46,364 bases of DNA from Saprospiraceae bacterium. GTDB lineage: Bacteria; Bacteroidota; Bacteroidia; Chitinophagales; Saprospiraceae. The notes beneath the pieces were generated by a model that was not told where the DNA came from, did no database searches, and was given only the letters and a program-made list of their open reading frames with translations. The stretch spans positions 1 through 46,364 of the forward strand of contig JAJCYI010000238.1 of the NCBI GenBank assembly GCA_029263015.1, written 5' to 3'. This document shows positions 23,484 through 32,285 of the stretch, one piece after another (position 1 is the first letter of the stretch; each line of letters opens with the position of its first letter). Position numbers and translations under genes: made by a program.

Positions 23484-25358
23484 ATGCAAAAAGGAAATAT
23501 CTCTGTACAAACCGAGAACATCTTTCCCATCATCAAAAAATTCCTGTACTCCGATCAGGAGATTTTTCTTCGCGAACTGATCGCTAACGGTGTGGATGCG
23601 ACCAGCAAAATAAAATCATTGACGTCGAGGGGAGAACACAAAGGGGACCTGGGCAATTTGACCATCGAAATCAAATTGGACAAAGAAGCCAAAACCCTCA
23701 CCATCAGCGATAAAGGCTTGGGCATGACAGAAGAAGAAGTAGGCAAGTACCTCAACCAAATAGCTATTTCAAGTGCCCAGGAATTCGTTGAAAAGTATAA
23801 AGACGAAGCAAACATCATCGGTAAGTTTGGTCTCGGCTTTTATTCTGCATTTATGGTTGCGGATAAGGTGGAAGTAAACACAAAATCATGGCAGGAAGGT
23901 GGAAAAGCAGTGCTATGGACCTGTGAAGGCAGCCCTGACTTTACCATAAAGAACAGTAAGAAAAAAGACCGCGGTACGGACATCACGCTACACATTAGCG
24001 AGGACAGTACGGAGTTTTTAGAGGAAAACCGCATTGAAGAGCTGTTGACGAAATATTGCAAGTTCCTTCCTGTTGAAATCAAATTTGGAACTAAAAAAGA
24101 AACCATCGAAGAAGGGGAAGGAGATAAGAAAAAGGAAAAAGAAATTGAAGTTGACAATATCATCAACAACCCTGCGCCAATCTGGAAAAAATCACCTGCC
24201 GACCTGACCGACCTTAATTACAAAGATTTTTACCAGGAATTATACCCCCATACTTTTGAACAACCTTTGTTCTGGATTCACCTTAATATAGACTACCCGT
24301 TTGACCTGACCGGTATTTTATATTTCCCGAAATTAAATAATGCCATAGAAGTTCAGAAAAACAAAATACATCTCTATTGCAACCAGGTATATGTCACCGA
24401 TGAGGTAAAAGAAATTGTACCTGAGTTTCTTACTTTAATGCACGGCGTGATCGATTCGCCCGATATTCCTTTGAACGTTAGCCGGAGTTATTTGCAGAGC
24501 GATAGAAATGTTCGAAAAATAACGGGATATATCACTAAAAAAGTTGCTGATAAGTTGAATGACCTGTTCAAAAATGAGCGGGAGGAATTTGAAAAGAAAT
24601 GGGACGACCTGGGCGTGTTCATAAAATACGGAATGCTTTCCGACGAAAAATTCAATGACAAAGCAATGGATTTTGTTTTGTTTAAAAATGTCGATGGGAA
24701 ATTCTTTACCGTAAAAGATTACCAGGAAAAAGTCAAAGATTCGCAGACCGATAAGCACGATAAAATTGTCCTTCTTTACACACAGAATGCAGACGAACAC
24801 CACAGCTTGATCGAGTCTGCCAAAAACCGTGGCTACGATGTGCTATTGATGAACAATCCGATTGATGCACATTTCATGCAGCACCTTGAACAAAAAACAG
24901 GAAAAGTCACTTTCGTGCGGGTGGATTCCGATACCGTTGACAATCTTGTTCAAAAAGACGAAAAGAAAGAAAGTGTACTAAGTGAAAAAGAACAGGAAAC
25001 GGTGAAAGCAGTTTTTGAAGCCATTGCAAAAGAAAAACAAGGAAGCACGGTAGAATTAAAACCGCTTTCTCCCGACGACCAACCAGTGCAGATTACCCGC
25101 AATGAATTCATGCGTCGGATGGTGGAAATGCAAGCACTTGGCGGCGGCGGTTTCGGTGGTGGGATGGGCGACATGTACAACGTGGTCGTCAATACTAACC
25201 ATCCATTTATAGCTAAAAAATTACTGGGTGCAGCAGCAGGGGAAAAGCAAGAGGCACTTGGCAAACACCTATTGGATTTGGCCTTGCTAAACCACGGTAT
25301 GTTGAAAGGTGCTGAGCTGACAGCGTTTGTGCAGAAGAGCTTGAGTTTCTTGAAATAA
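23484..25358 (+). CDS. htpG: Chaperone HtpG (Hsp90)
   Basis: The 624-residue cytoplasmic Hsp90 is of the usual bacterial length. The N-terminal ATPase domain (about 1-220) shows FLRELIANGVDATSKI (catalytic glutamate and magnesium-binding asparagine), ISDKGLGMTEEEV and GKFGLGFYSAFMVAD. The middle domain holds LPLNVSRSYLQ-type residues (IPLNVSRSYLQSDRNVRKI, with the arginine that contacts ATP). The C-terminal dimerisation domain follows a glycine-rich stretch (GGGGFGGGMGDMY). It assists folding and stress recovery. It is monocistronic, followed by a strong terminator. Confidence 0.97.
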   Translation: MQKGNISVQTENIFPIIKKFLYSDQEIFLRELIANGVDATSKIKSLTSRGEHKGDLGNLTIEIKLDKEAKTLTISDKGLGMTEEEVGKYLNQIAISSAQEFVEKYKDEANIIGKFGLGFYSAFMVADKVEVNTKSWQEGGKAVLWTCEGSPDFTIKNSKKKDRGTDITLHISEDSTEFLEENRIEELLTKYCKFLPVEIKFGTKKETIEEGEGDKKKEKEIEVDNIINNPAPIWKKSPADLTDLNYKDFYQELYPHTFEQPLFWIHLNIDYPFDLTGILYFPKLNNAIEVQKNKIHLYCNQVYVTDEVKEIVPEFLTLMHGVIDSPDIPLNVSRSYLQSDRNVRKITGYITKKVADKLNDLFKNEREEFEKKWDDLGVFIKYGMLSDEKFNDKAMDFVLFKNVDGKFFTVKDYQEKVKDSQTDKHDKIVLLYTQNADEHHSLIESAKNRGYDVLLMNNPIDAHFMQHLEQKTGKVTFVRVDSDTVDNLVQKDEKKESVLSEKEQETVKAVFEAIAKEKQGSTVELKPLSPDDQPVQITRNEFMRRMVEMQALGGGGFGGGMGDMYNVVVNTNHPFIAKKLLGAAAGEKQEALGKHLLDLALLNHGMLKGAELTAFVQKSLSFLK

Positions 25359-25369
25359 TAACAAAAAAA

Positions 25370-25411
25370 ATATCGGCGTGAAATTTTTCATCACGCCGAT
25401 ATTCCTTTTAT
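25370..25411 (+). terminator. htpG terminator
   Basis: ATATCGGCGTGA and TCACGCCGATAT form a 12-bp stem around a short A/T-rich loop, about 10 bp after the htpG stop, followed by a T-rich run. Confidence 0.75.
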
Positions 25412-25417
25412 AGGTGA

Positions 25418-25524
25418 TTACATTTAAAATTTAAGTAATTACTATAATAATTTCGTTCCTTGCTTTTTGCTGTTCTAATTTCATGTGTTTTCGCAGCAAG
25501 GTAGAAATTAAATTTTAAATGTAA
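25418..25524. repeat. 107-bp inverted-repeat element
   Basis: Perfect 17-bp ends (TTACATTTAAAATTTAA at 25418-25434, complement at 25508-25524) enclose a second pair of complementary blocks (AATTTCGTTCCTTGC versus GCAAGGTAGAAATT). It has no coding capacity. It is AT-rich and has no visible target duplication. It is a candidate non-autonomous element or a structured RNA leader/trailer. It occupies part of the 420 bp between htpG and the TPR gene. Confidence 0.5.
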
Positions 25525-25718
25525 CTATCCATAAAACCCTTTTGGGGATGGGTAACTCGAGCAGGGAATACGTGCAGTTAATTGCGTTTGTTTTTTGGAT
25601 TGGGGTATTCCGTAAAGTGAACAAAAGTATAAGTTAAGTGAGCAGGAAACAAATGAACTGCCCCAACACGAAAAGGAAGCCCCTTTTTTAGAAATGTCTA
25701 ATTTTTATTTTCTACCTA

Positions 25719-25762
25719 ACAAAAAAACGGCCATGATAAATTTCATGGCCGTTTTTTGTTTC
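25719..25762. terminator. Bidirectional terminator before TPR gene end
   Basis: AACAAAAAAACGGCCATGA and TTCATGGCCGTTTTTTGTT form a strong stem with flanking A and T runs, suited to end the minus-strand sigma/TPR operon. Confidence 0.8.
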
Positions 25763-25778
25763 ACCCCTATTTCGATTG

Positions 25779-26549
25779 TCAAAGCTCGTTCAGCAATTTT
25801 TCCGCCTCACCATTTTTATACCCAGGCTTTTTGAGGAAATCCCCCAGCAGGTTTTTAGCCTTGTCAACATCTCCGGTATTGATGGTGACCAAAATCGAAT
25901 ACCAAAATGCTTTGCGGGCATAAGTTCCGTTGTTGTTTTTCACAATGGTCAAGTGTTCAGTCGCTTCCGTAAAATTGCCAGTTTCGATGTGGGCCATACC
26001 TGAGAAAAAATGAACAGCATCGTTGCTCGGCTCTGCTTCCAAGGCCCTTTTAAAACCAACATTGGCAACGGCAAATTCACCGATAGCATATTGCCCAAGA
26101 GCATATTTAAAATCTTTATTCATGCCTTCTGTATCACCTCGGCGAGCCAGTGAAATATCATTTCCATAATGGGTGTAATAATCAGTGAAAAGTTCCCCAG
26201 GTGTTGAAGGCTGAAAAGAATTATATCCAACCACAGCCAAAATCAACACCCCAGCAACGGCGGCAACACGCATAAACCTTTGGGCTGGTGTCAATTGAAC
26301 AATTTTAGCCCCCATGGGCGCTGGTAATTTTTTTTTAAATTCGGAAAAATCTTCTAAGGTAGGCAGGCTATCCATCCCCATCTCCTGATAGCCTTCCACG
26401 GCATCAGCATATAACGGAGTATCGAGCATTGCGTTTTCCACTTTGTGGCGCAGCGCTGGCAGAGTGTCATCTTTGAGATAAGCATTCAGCTCTTCCTCAT
26501 TGATATGACCTTGGGTGTTGAGGAGGTTGTTGAGTATATTTTGATCCAT
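25779..26549 (-). CDS. Membrane TPR protein, anti-sigma-like partner of ECF sigma factor
   Basis: The 256-residue protein has a cytoplasmic N-terminal part (about 1-90) with INEEELNAYLKDDTLPALRHKVENAMLD, of the kind found in short zinc-free anti-sigma proteins. One membrane helix follows (RFMRVAAVAGVLILAVVGYNSF, about 91-112), then a periplasmic part with TPR-like helices (YALGQYAIGEFAVANVGFKRALEAEP, AVHFFSGMAHIETGNFTEATEHL). It lies 105 bp downstream of the ECF sigma gene on the same strand. The context suggests that it holds the sigma factor at the membrane and responds to an envelope signal. That role is inference. Confidence 0.75.
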   Translation of the reverse strand: MDQNILNNLLNTQGHINEEELNAYLKDDTLPALRHKVENAMLDTPLYADAVEGYQEMGMDSLPTLEDFSEFKKKLPAPMGAKIVQLTPAQRFMRVAAVAGVLILAVVGYNSFQPSTPGELFTDYYTHYGNDISLARRGDTEGMNKDFKYALGQYAIGEFAVANVGFKRALEAEPSNDAVHFFSGMAHIETGNFTEATEHLTIVKNNNGTYARKAFWYSILVTINTGDVDKAKNLLGDFLKKPGYKNGEAEKLLNEL

Positions 26550-26654
26550 TACTTACGTGTTTTTTGGAATCAAGCACAAGAATGATTTTATCTAAAGTGT
26601 GTGGTGGTAAAAGCAAAAAGCGATTAAAAAGCAATGCATTCATTCGTTGCACTC

Positions 26655-27263
26655 TCAAGCCGATAGTTTTCTCATTTCTTTTTCTAAGGCAATTCGCAAA
26701 TTGCGCTTGCCATTCTGTAAAAAGCTCTTGACATGTTTTTCGGAGTACCCTGTTTGGGCAGCGATTTCCTTGTAACTCTTATTGTCGTAGAAAAATAGGT
26801 GGATGCAGGTTCGTTGTTCGTCTCCCAGCTGGGCGATAGCGTTTTCAACAAGTTTGTCCATGGAAGGGCCGACATCCGATAGAGCAATCAGCCCATCGTT
26901 TTCCATAAACGGATTATGGGTATTTTCAGTCCTTTGCCACTCCTGCATTTTTTTGGATTCGCTTTTGCGCTTCCGCAATTTTGCGATGCATTCATTTCTG
27001 GAAACGGCATACACATAAGCCTTGAATGACTGCACATTGGCAGTGGGTAATTTCAGGTATAATGTTTTGAAAACATCAGATACCACGTCGCGGCTGTCGG
27101 CTTCGTTTTTCATCATTTTGAGGCAAACACCATAGGAGAGGTGGAGGTACCGCTTGTACAATTCCTCAAAATATGCTTGTTGTCTAGTCTTCGCAAACTG
27201 CGCTACCAGCTCTTCATCTGATAAGCTGTGGTATGGTTCTATGTTACGGATTTTAAGCGCCAT
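26655..27263 (-). CDS. RNA polymerase ECF-type sigma-70 factor
   Basis: The 202-residue protein has sigma region 2 (DEELVAQFAKTRQQAYFEELYKRYLHLSYGVCLKMMKNEADSRDVVSDVFKTLY, about 16-70, and FKAYVYAVSRNECIAKLRKRK) and sigma region 4 (LGDEQRTCIHLFFYDNKSYKEIAAQTGYSEKHVKSFLQNGKRNLR, about 145-190). There is no region 3. It directs RNA polymerase to an envelope-stress or surface regulon. A -7-like TAAATTTG on the minus strand lies about 26 bp upstream of its start (27289-27296), but no -33 box fits. The neighbouring divergent subtilase-SPOR gene is a plausible target. Confidence 0.92.
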   Translation of the reverse strand: MALKIRNIEPYHSLSDEELVAQFAKTRQQAYFEELYKRYLHLSYGVCLKMMKNEADSRDVVSDVFKTLYLKLPTANVQSFKAYVYAVSRNECIAKLRKRKSESKKMQEWQRTENTHNPFMENDGLIALSDVGPSMDKLVENAIAQLGDEQRTCIHLFFYDNKSYKEIAAQTGYSEKHVKSFLQNGKRNLRIALEKEMRKLSA

Positions 27264-27580
27264 TAATATATTTTGGCCAAGTGAGGTGCAAATTTAACAA
27301 AATCATTGAGCTTGTTTAAATGTCGTTTGGCGGTGGCTGACAGTTATTGATAATAACCACGTCATACCCCATCTTTTAAACTATCTTCCTAACCTCCAAC
27401 AACTTTAGTAATTTTCGGGATTAATTGTCATATACAGTGGTTGCAGTATTTTCACAGATGTTGTTGTTCAGTATTTTGAAAGTCAAGTAATAAACTTCTT
27501 GGCTGTATGTATTCCTTGCATTCAAACCCTGTGCCCCTCTGCGATCCTGAATAAGTTCTTGTCCTAAAAATCATCGAAAA

Positions 27581-29461
27581 ATGAAAAAATACATCATTAA
27601 AAGCGGTAAAGGAGAACTTGTACTTACCAAAAGCAAAAGCTTGGTCGGCCTCAAAACAAGTGGCAAGAGAGATGTTGAAAAAGCAGCGTTTGTAAAGAAA
27701 AAACACTTACCCCATCTCGGGGGCTTCAATATCGTATCGCTCAATAAAAAGAGTGTTTCTTTGGAAGACAAGCTGGACGAAGTTCGCGGAAGTAAGGATG
27801 TGGAAGTGGGCACCCATGTATATTACGCAGATGGAGGCAATCAACCAATGGTGCCTACTGGTGAAATCATTATTACCTTCCACCCAGAAGTAGATGAAGA
27901 AGAACAGGACCTCGTGTTGCAGGAATTTCTTCTTGACCTTGTTGAGCGCAAAAGCAGCGACCTTATTATTGCACGTGTGACCAAAGATTCCAAAAACCCG
28001 ATCAAGGTAGCGAGTTTGCTCCAACAAACCTCCTTGGTGAAAATGGCCGAACCTGACCTTGATATGCTGCTAGAGGAATACGACCTTACGATCCCAAACG
28101 ATAGATATGTCTCTGAAGAATGGCATTTGAAAAACGATGGTTTTATCGAAATCGCTGGGCACCGCACCGTTGCTGGGGCAGATGCAAAAGTGATTGATGC
28201 TTGGAACAGGATGGGCAACTTGGGATCTTCCAGAATCGTGGTGGCTGTAATCGACAACGGTTTCGATGTCAGTCATCCTGATATCAAAAACAAAGTATTC
28301 CGGCCATTTGACCTTTGGACGCAGTCTGACCGCATCACCGAGGGGGATGCTTCATTTACACATGGCACGCCCTGTGCGAGTTTGGCTATTGCTTCTTCTG
28401 ACGGAAAAGGGATGGTAGGGGTAGCACCCAAAGCCAAATTTATGCCCGTGAGCGGTACCTCTTATAGTACCCGAGCCACCGAACAGATGTTTGGTTATTG
28501 TACCAAAAATGGTGCGGACATCATAAGTTGTAGTTGGGGGACTACCAACCATAATTATGCGCTCAACTCTTTGAAAGAACAGGCCATTGCAAAAGCAGCA
28601 AGGGAGGGTCGTAAAAGAAAAGGATGTATCATTCTTTTTGCAGCGGGCAATGAAGGATACGACTATGTAAACCTTTATGCCACACACCCTGACGTGATCT
28701 GCGTGGCGGCCAGCGATAGCAAGGACCGATATTCCAACTATTCCAATCAAGGCATGGAAGTGTCTGTCTGTGCTCCTTCTAATGGTGACTGGCCTTTGGT
28801 GGCAGCACGTGCAAGCTGGGACCCAGGCACCTCTTTCAGGGGGGAAGGAGTTTGGCGCTATTGGGCCGATGGTATTGATAGGCCTGGGCCTTACAAACAT
28901 TTTGGTGGGACGAGCGGCGCTACGCCTATTGTTGCAGGCATCTGTGCGCTCATGCTCTCTGTAAACCCAGACCTTACCGCCCGTGAGGTGAAAGATATTT
29001 TACAGAAAACGGCTGACAAGATTGGTTCTCCCAGTGAATACGTGAATGGGCATTCCCGCAAATATGGCTTTGGCCGTGTGAATGCAGACAAAGCCGTGGC
29101 CGAAGCCTTGCGCCGCAAAGATGCTACTGCTGGCTCTACTTCTACTCCTGTTGAAGTTGCACCCAATGTTTCGGCTGGGAAAGGACTTTTCAGGTTCACG
29201 GTTGAGCGGCAGCGACCAAAAGGCTATGGTGTCCAAATGGGGGTTTTCGCGGAATATGGCAATGTGCTGATCGCTGCCGAAAAACTACAAAAACAATTTG
29301 CCGAAAACATCGTCATCAACATCAATGAATTGAATGGAAAAACGGTTTATAAAGTCATTGTAGGTTCTTTCCCGAATAAAAGGGATGCAACCAGTTTGCA
29401 GAAGGATATGAAAGCAAAAGGCATTGATGGATTTATCAAGAATTTAAGTTCGTTTGCGTAA
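27581..29461 (+). CDS. Subtilisin-family serine peptidase (S8) with C-terminal SPOR domain
   Basis: The 626-residue protein has a distinctive N-terminal region (about 1-190) like the pro-region of cytosolic or fervidolysin-type subtilases. The S8 domain (about 200-510) carries all triad motifs: VVAVIDNGFDVSHPDI (Asp), FTHGTPCASLA (His) and GGTSGATPIVAGI (Ser). A proline/alanine linker and a SPOR domain (YGVQMGVFAEYGNVLIAAEKLQKQ...VYKVIVGSFPNKRDA, about 545-626) follow. SPOR domains bind denuded peptidoglycan at division sites, yet no signal peptide is visible. The protein is either exported unusually or its SPOR-like domain has another ligand. It is divergent from the ECF sigma gene (317-bp gap). 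Confidence 0.9.
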   Translation: MKKYIIKSGKGELVLTKSKSLVGLKTSGKRDVEKAAFVKKKHLPHLGGFNIVSLNKKSVSLEDKLDEVRGSKDVEVGTHVYYADGGNQPMVPTGEIIITFHPEVDEEEQDLVLQEFLLDLVERKSSDLIIARVTKDSKNPIKVASLLQQTSLVKMAEPDLDMLLEEYDLTIPNDRYVSEEWHLKNDGFIEIAGHRTVAGADAKVIDAWNRMGNLGSSRIVVAVIDNGFDVSHPDIKNKVFRPFDLWTQSDRITEGDASFTHGTPCASLAIASSDGKGMVGVAPKAKFMPVSGTSYSTRATEQMFGYCTKNGADIISCSWGTTNHNYALNSLKEQAIAKAAREGRKRKGCIILFAAGNEGYDYVNLYATHPDVICVAASDSKDRYSNYSNQGMEVSVCAPSNGDWPLVAARASWDPGTSFRGEGVWRYWADGIDRPGPYKHFGGTSGATPIVAGICALMLSVNPDLTAREVKDILQKTADKIGSPSEYVNGHSRKYGFGRVNADKAVAEALRRKDATAGSTSTPVEVAPNVSAGKGLFRFTVERQRPKGYGVQMGVFAEYGNVLIAAEKLQKQFAENIVININELNGKTVYKVIVGSFPNKRDATSLQKDMKAKGIDGFIKNLSSFA

Positions 29462-30082
29462 ATTTCGACTACTCTCACTTTGAGAAAAAACATTTGAATT
29501 TTTGCACAGAGCTCTAATTGAGGCTACATATTTGTTTAGGTGCTTCCTTTTGTATACAAGAATATATGAAGGATGATGAATCGGAATATAAGATATGCCA
29601 TTTACAACAAAGTGATTATAGTTAAATTCTTTACATAAATTAACGTCCTTAATTGAGTACTTATTTAAAACAAATGATGCAACTTGTTTACCCAACAAAA
29701 ATACTTTAGATGGCTTTAGAGTCCTGATTTCATGTTCAAAATTAGGGTAACATTTTTCCATTTCATTTCTATGAGGATATCTAATCTTGCCGCCTTTTAG
29801 GGGGGCACATTTTACCAAGTTTGTTTTGTAAAATAAAGTGCTCTTTCTTAAAGGTAATTCTATTTTTTCTATTAAGGCACCTGTATTTGTATAGGGGGAT
29901 AATGGAAGTTTTTCAATTCCTTCTTCAAATCGAACTGCAGATAGGCCGACCCAGAATATTTCAGATGTACTGGCATTTGTTACAACAGGTGGCTGGTCTA
30001 TATAAAGACCACACGCCTTGCAAGATACATTCTTATTTGGCTGCAACTTTCGATTCCAGTCCAGCGAAGATTTTACCGCCAT
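29444..30082 (-). CDS. Family-4-like uracil-DNA glycosylase homologue with altered catalytic motif
   Basis: The 212-residue protein is read from MAVKSSLDWNRKL; a start ten codons upstream is possible. The four iron-sulfur cysteines of family 4 UDGs fit: CKAC (C21, C24) and KCAPLKGGKIRYPHRNEMEKC (C92, C111). The strand VFLLGKQVASFVL and the motif HHPSYILVYKRK (equivalent of HPS) are also clear. Motif A, normally GEAPG, reads WVGLSAVRFEEG, so the usual catalytic/backbone motif is lost. It may bind DNA or remove a different base. The gene starts inside the 3' end of the radical SAM gene (50-bp overlap), showing tight coupling. Its end overlaps that of the subtilase gene by 18 bp. Confidence 0.75.
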   Translation of the reverse strand: MAVKSSLDWNRKLQPNKNVSCKACGLYIDQPPVVTNASTSEIFWVGLSAVRFEEGIEKLPLSPYTNTGALIEKIELPLRKSTLFYKTNLVKCAPLKGGKIRYPHRNEMEKCYPNFEHEIRTLKPSKVFLLGKQVASFVLNKYSIKDVNLCKEFNYNHFVVNGISYIPIHHPSYILVYKRKHLNKYVASIRALCKNSNVFSQSESSRNLRKRT

Positions 30083-31406
30083 TGAGATTGATTGTGCGGT
30101 AAATATAGTCATTCAGGACTTTCCTGTCAACTTCGGAGTAATTTCCACTGTGAAAGTTAAATTGTAAACGACCTACTAGGTCAGACAATCCATCGTTAGG
30201 CTCTGTTTTTCTGACCTTTAAATTTAGCCCCTTCGCTTCTAAGTCATGGTAGATTTGAGTTCCATGATAAGGTCGATATTGAAAAACACTTGTTCTGAAA
30301 TTAGTATTGTGATGGAGGGAAATTTCTTTTAATTTAGCTGCTAATTGGAATGTCATTTCCATGTCTCGTTTTGATTCATCTGGAAAGCCATAAATAAAAT
30401 AACCTTTAATGTTTATGTCTGCTTTTAGTATTTTAGTTAAATTAAGGAGTATTTTATCAACATTTTTAGTCTTATTTATTGATCCTAATATCTTAGGTGA
30501 ACCTGATTCTATACCAATAAATAATTCATAACATCCGCTTCTCTTCAAGTCGTTCATCATTTTAGTGTCGACATTGTTGAAAGTCATGACATGTGCCATG
30601 GAGCGCCATTGATAATCGAAATTTGAGAAAATATTAATTGCTTTTTGAACTGTTCTTTTATGCTTTAGAAAAAGATCGTCAAGAATTCGGATTGAGTTTA
30701 CAGATGGATATTCTTTTTGGATAGACTTTAGTTCTTGGATAATTGAATAGTTTGTCCTCTCCCTAACCGAATAATCTTTATTTAAAGATCTTGCAGCGGC
30801 GCAAAAGGTGCAGTTGTATACACAACCACGACTGGCTATTATATTTGCTTCAATAAATCCTAATGGATGTAAAATTGGCTCATTGTCAAAGAAAGAACGG
30901 TCAAGGGGTATGTTTGAAATGTTTTTTACTTCATATGCAGATTTTTCTGTCACTTTAAAAACTCTTCTATTTCCTATCTGTAAAAAAGGCTCTTCTTTTA
31001 TTTGTTTTTTAACAATATCCAGAGTGATTAATTCTCCATCCCCAGTCACAACATCAATAGGGTTATCAGTGTCCCATTTTATAATTTTCCGGTATAATTG
31101 TTTAGTAGATAACCCACCTATTATAATGTGGGTTTTGAAGTTGATTGATTCGATTAATTCTTTAACTAACTCATAATTGGTTGTAAAAATATTCGACGCT
31201 ACAAATTTAGGTTTCTCTAATTCAAGTTTCTTAATTAATTCGTTTAATGGAATTCTTTTATCTACAGCATCAATTAACTGGACTTTAAAACTGCTATTTT
31301 TTAAAACTGTAGCAATATGTCCTAATCCAATAGGTGGTAAAGAATCTTCGTCATATAGCAGGTTTTTGTGTCGGAACAACGGTGAATTGATAATTATGAT
31401 TTTCAT
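30033..31406 (-). CDS. B12-binding-type radical SAM protein
   Basis: The 457-residue protein has an N-terminal cobalamin-binding-like Rossmann domain (about 1-140: LPPIGLGHIATVLKNSSFKVQLIDAVD) without the DxHxxG histidine motif. A radical SAM domain follows with ASRGCVYNCTFC (C195, C199, C202 bind the 4Fe-4S cluster), then the usual SIRILDDLF and YELFIGIESGSPKIL motifs. Such enzymes methylate or rearrange unreactive carbons. The overlap with the UDG-like gene and the 14-bp gap to the upstream membrane-protein gene point to a shared function. The substrate (nucleic-acid base, lipid or peptide) is unknown. The gene is AT-rich relative to core genes here. Confidence 0.85.
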   Translation of the reverse strand: MKIIIINSPLFRHKNLLYDEDSLPPIGLGHIATVLKNSSFKVQLIDAVDKRIPLNELIKKLELEKPKFVASNIFTTNYELVKELIESINFKTHIIIGGLSTKQLYRKIIKWDTDNPIDVVTGDGELITLDIVKKQIKEEPFLQIGNRRVFKVTEKSAYEVKNISNIPLDRSFFDNEPILHPLGFIEANIIASRGCVYNCTFCAAARSLNKDYSVRERTNYSIIQELKSIQKEYPSVNSIRILDDLFLKHKRTVQKAINIFSNFDYQWRSMAHVMTFNNVDTKMMNDLKRSGCYELFIGIESGSPKILGSINKTKNVDKILLNLTKILKADINIKGYFIYGFPDESKRDMEMTFQLAAKLKEISLHHNTNFRTSVFQYRPYHGTQIYHDLEAKGLNLKVRKTEPNDGLSDLVGRLQFNFHSGNYSEVDRKVLNDYIYRTINLNGGKIFAGLESKVAAK

Positions 31407-31420
31407 TTATAGGATTATGA

Positions 31421-32233
31421 TTAAAAAAGGGACTTATACTCTTGTTCTTCATTGGGACTTGGTATGGTTGCTAATGACCAAACCAAATCCCAAATATTAT
31501 TATATAAAGCACCATCTGAATCAGCGGTATCCGTCTCAATCGCCTGGTAGGTTTTTGACTTTATTTTCTTATATATCAGTAACTTGTTTGCACCATTCAC
31601 TTGAATGATTCTGCCTCTCACTCTTAGATCAGCATTATCTGGGTTGTAAAACCTTAATTCGGAGCCTCGGTTATCTGATAAAATTTTTCCATACCTTCTT
31701 TTTTTAGTGATGTCATTTGGTGATTCGCAAAGAATTAATACCTTATTAAATTCTCTTGAGCGGAGATATCTATATTGAATGTTTTCATTCATATCATTTG
31801 GTGATTCGCCAAAGAAGTTTAAATCACCACCGAATAATTTAATTTCATTCCTATCTGCGTTTGAAGTAAAATTGTTAACAAGTGGGTCTAATTCTGATGT
31901 TTTATGGATGTTTTTGAAATGCAAAAACTTTGTTGTTACATATAGTAAAATCAAGCTAAAAAATAAAGCTGTCCATAGAACAAAATTAGCAAAACAATTT
32001 GCACTGTATTCTTCGCTGTCGCTATTTTTTACACCTTCTGATAATTCGGACCAGAACTCGAAAAGTCCATAAACCGAGGCTGAAAATAAGATCACGGAAA
32101 AAATAATAAAGAAATAGTGAAGGTAATTCGTGTGCTTAGATGAAAAAATTTTACTCCTAAGTATTCCGAAGGTTAAGCCTATCGATGCAGATAAACACAA
32201 TGCAATTATTTTAGCGAAATGATCTAATTCCAT
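31421..32233 (-). CDS. Three-TM protein with conserved-looking soluble C-terminal domain
   Basis: The 270-residue protein has three N-terminal membrane helices (about residues 9-25, 37-58 and 84-106). A soluble domain follows (about 128-260) with strongly patterned motifs: EIKLFGGDLNFFG, FNKVLILCESPNDITKKRRYGKIL, GSELRFYNP, LRVRGRIIQVNGANKLLIY and an ending AIETDTADSDGALYNNIWDLVWSLA. The pattern recalls phospholipase D-like folds without the HKD residues, but I cannot assign a family with confidence. It lies 52 bp after the PIN gene and 14 bp before the radical SAM gene, on the same strand. Confidence 0.6.
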   Translation of the reverse strand: MELDHFAKIIALCLSASIGLTFGILRSKIFSSKHTNYLHYFFIIFSVILFSASVYGLFEFWSELSEGVKNSDSEEYSANCFANFVLWTALFFSLILLYVTTKFLHFKNIHKTSELDPLVNNFTSNADRNEIKLFGGDLNFFGESPNDMNENIQYRYLRSREFNKVLILCESPNDITKKRRYGKILSDNRGSELRFYNPDNADLRVRGRIIQVNGANKLLIYKKIKSKTYQAIETDTADSDGALYNNIWDLVWSLATIPSPNEEQEYKSLF

Positions 32234-32285
32234 CTTCTTTCTAATTGGTTTGTTGACGAATCTGATTGATTTGGTTTAATTAAAA

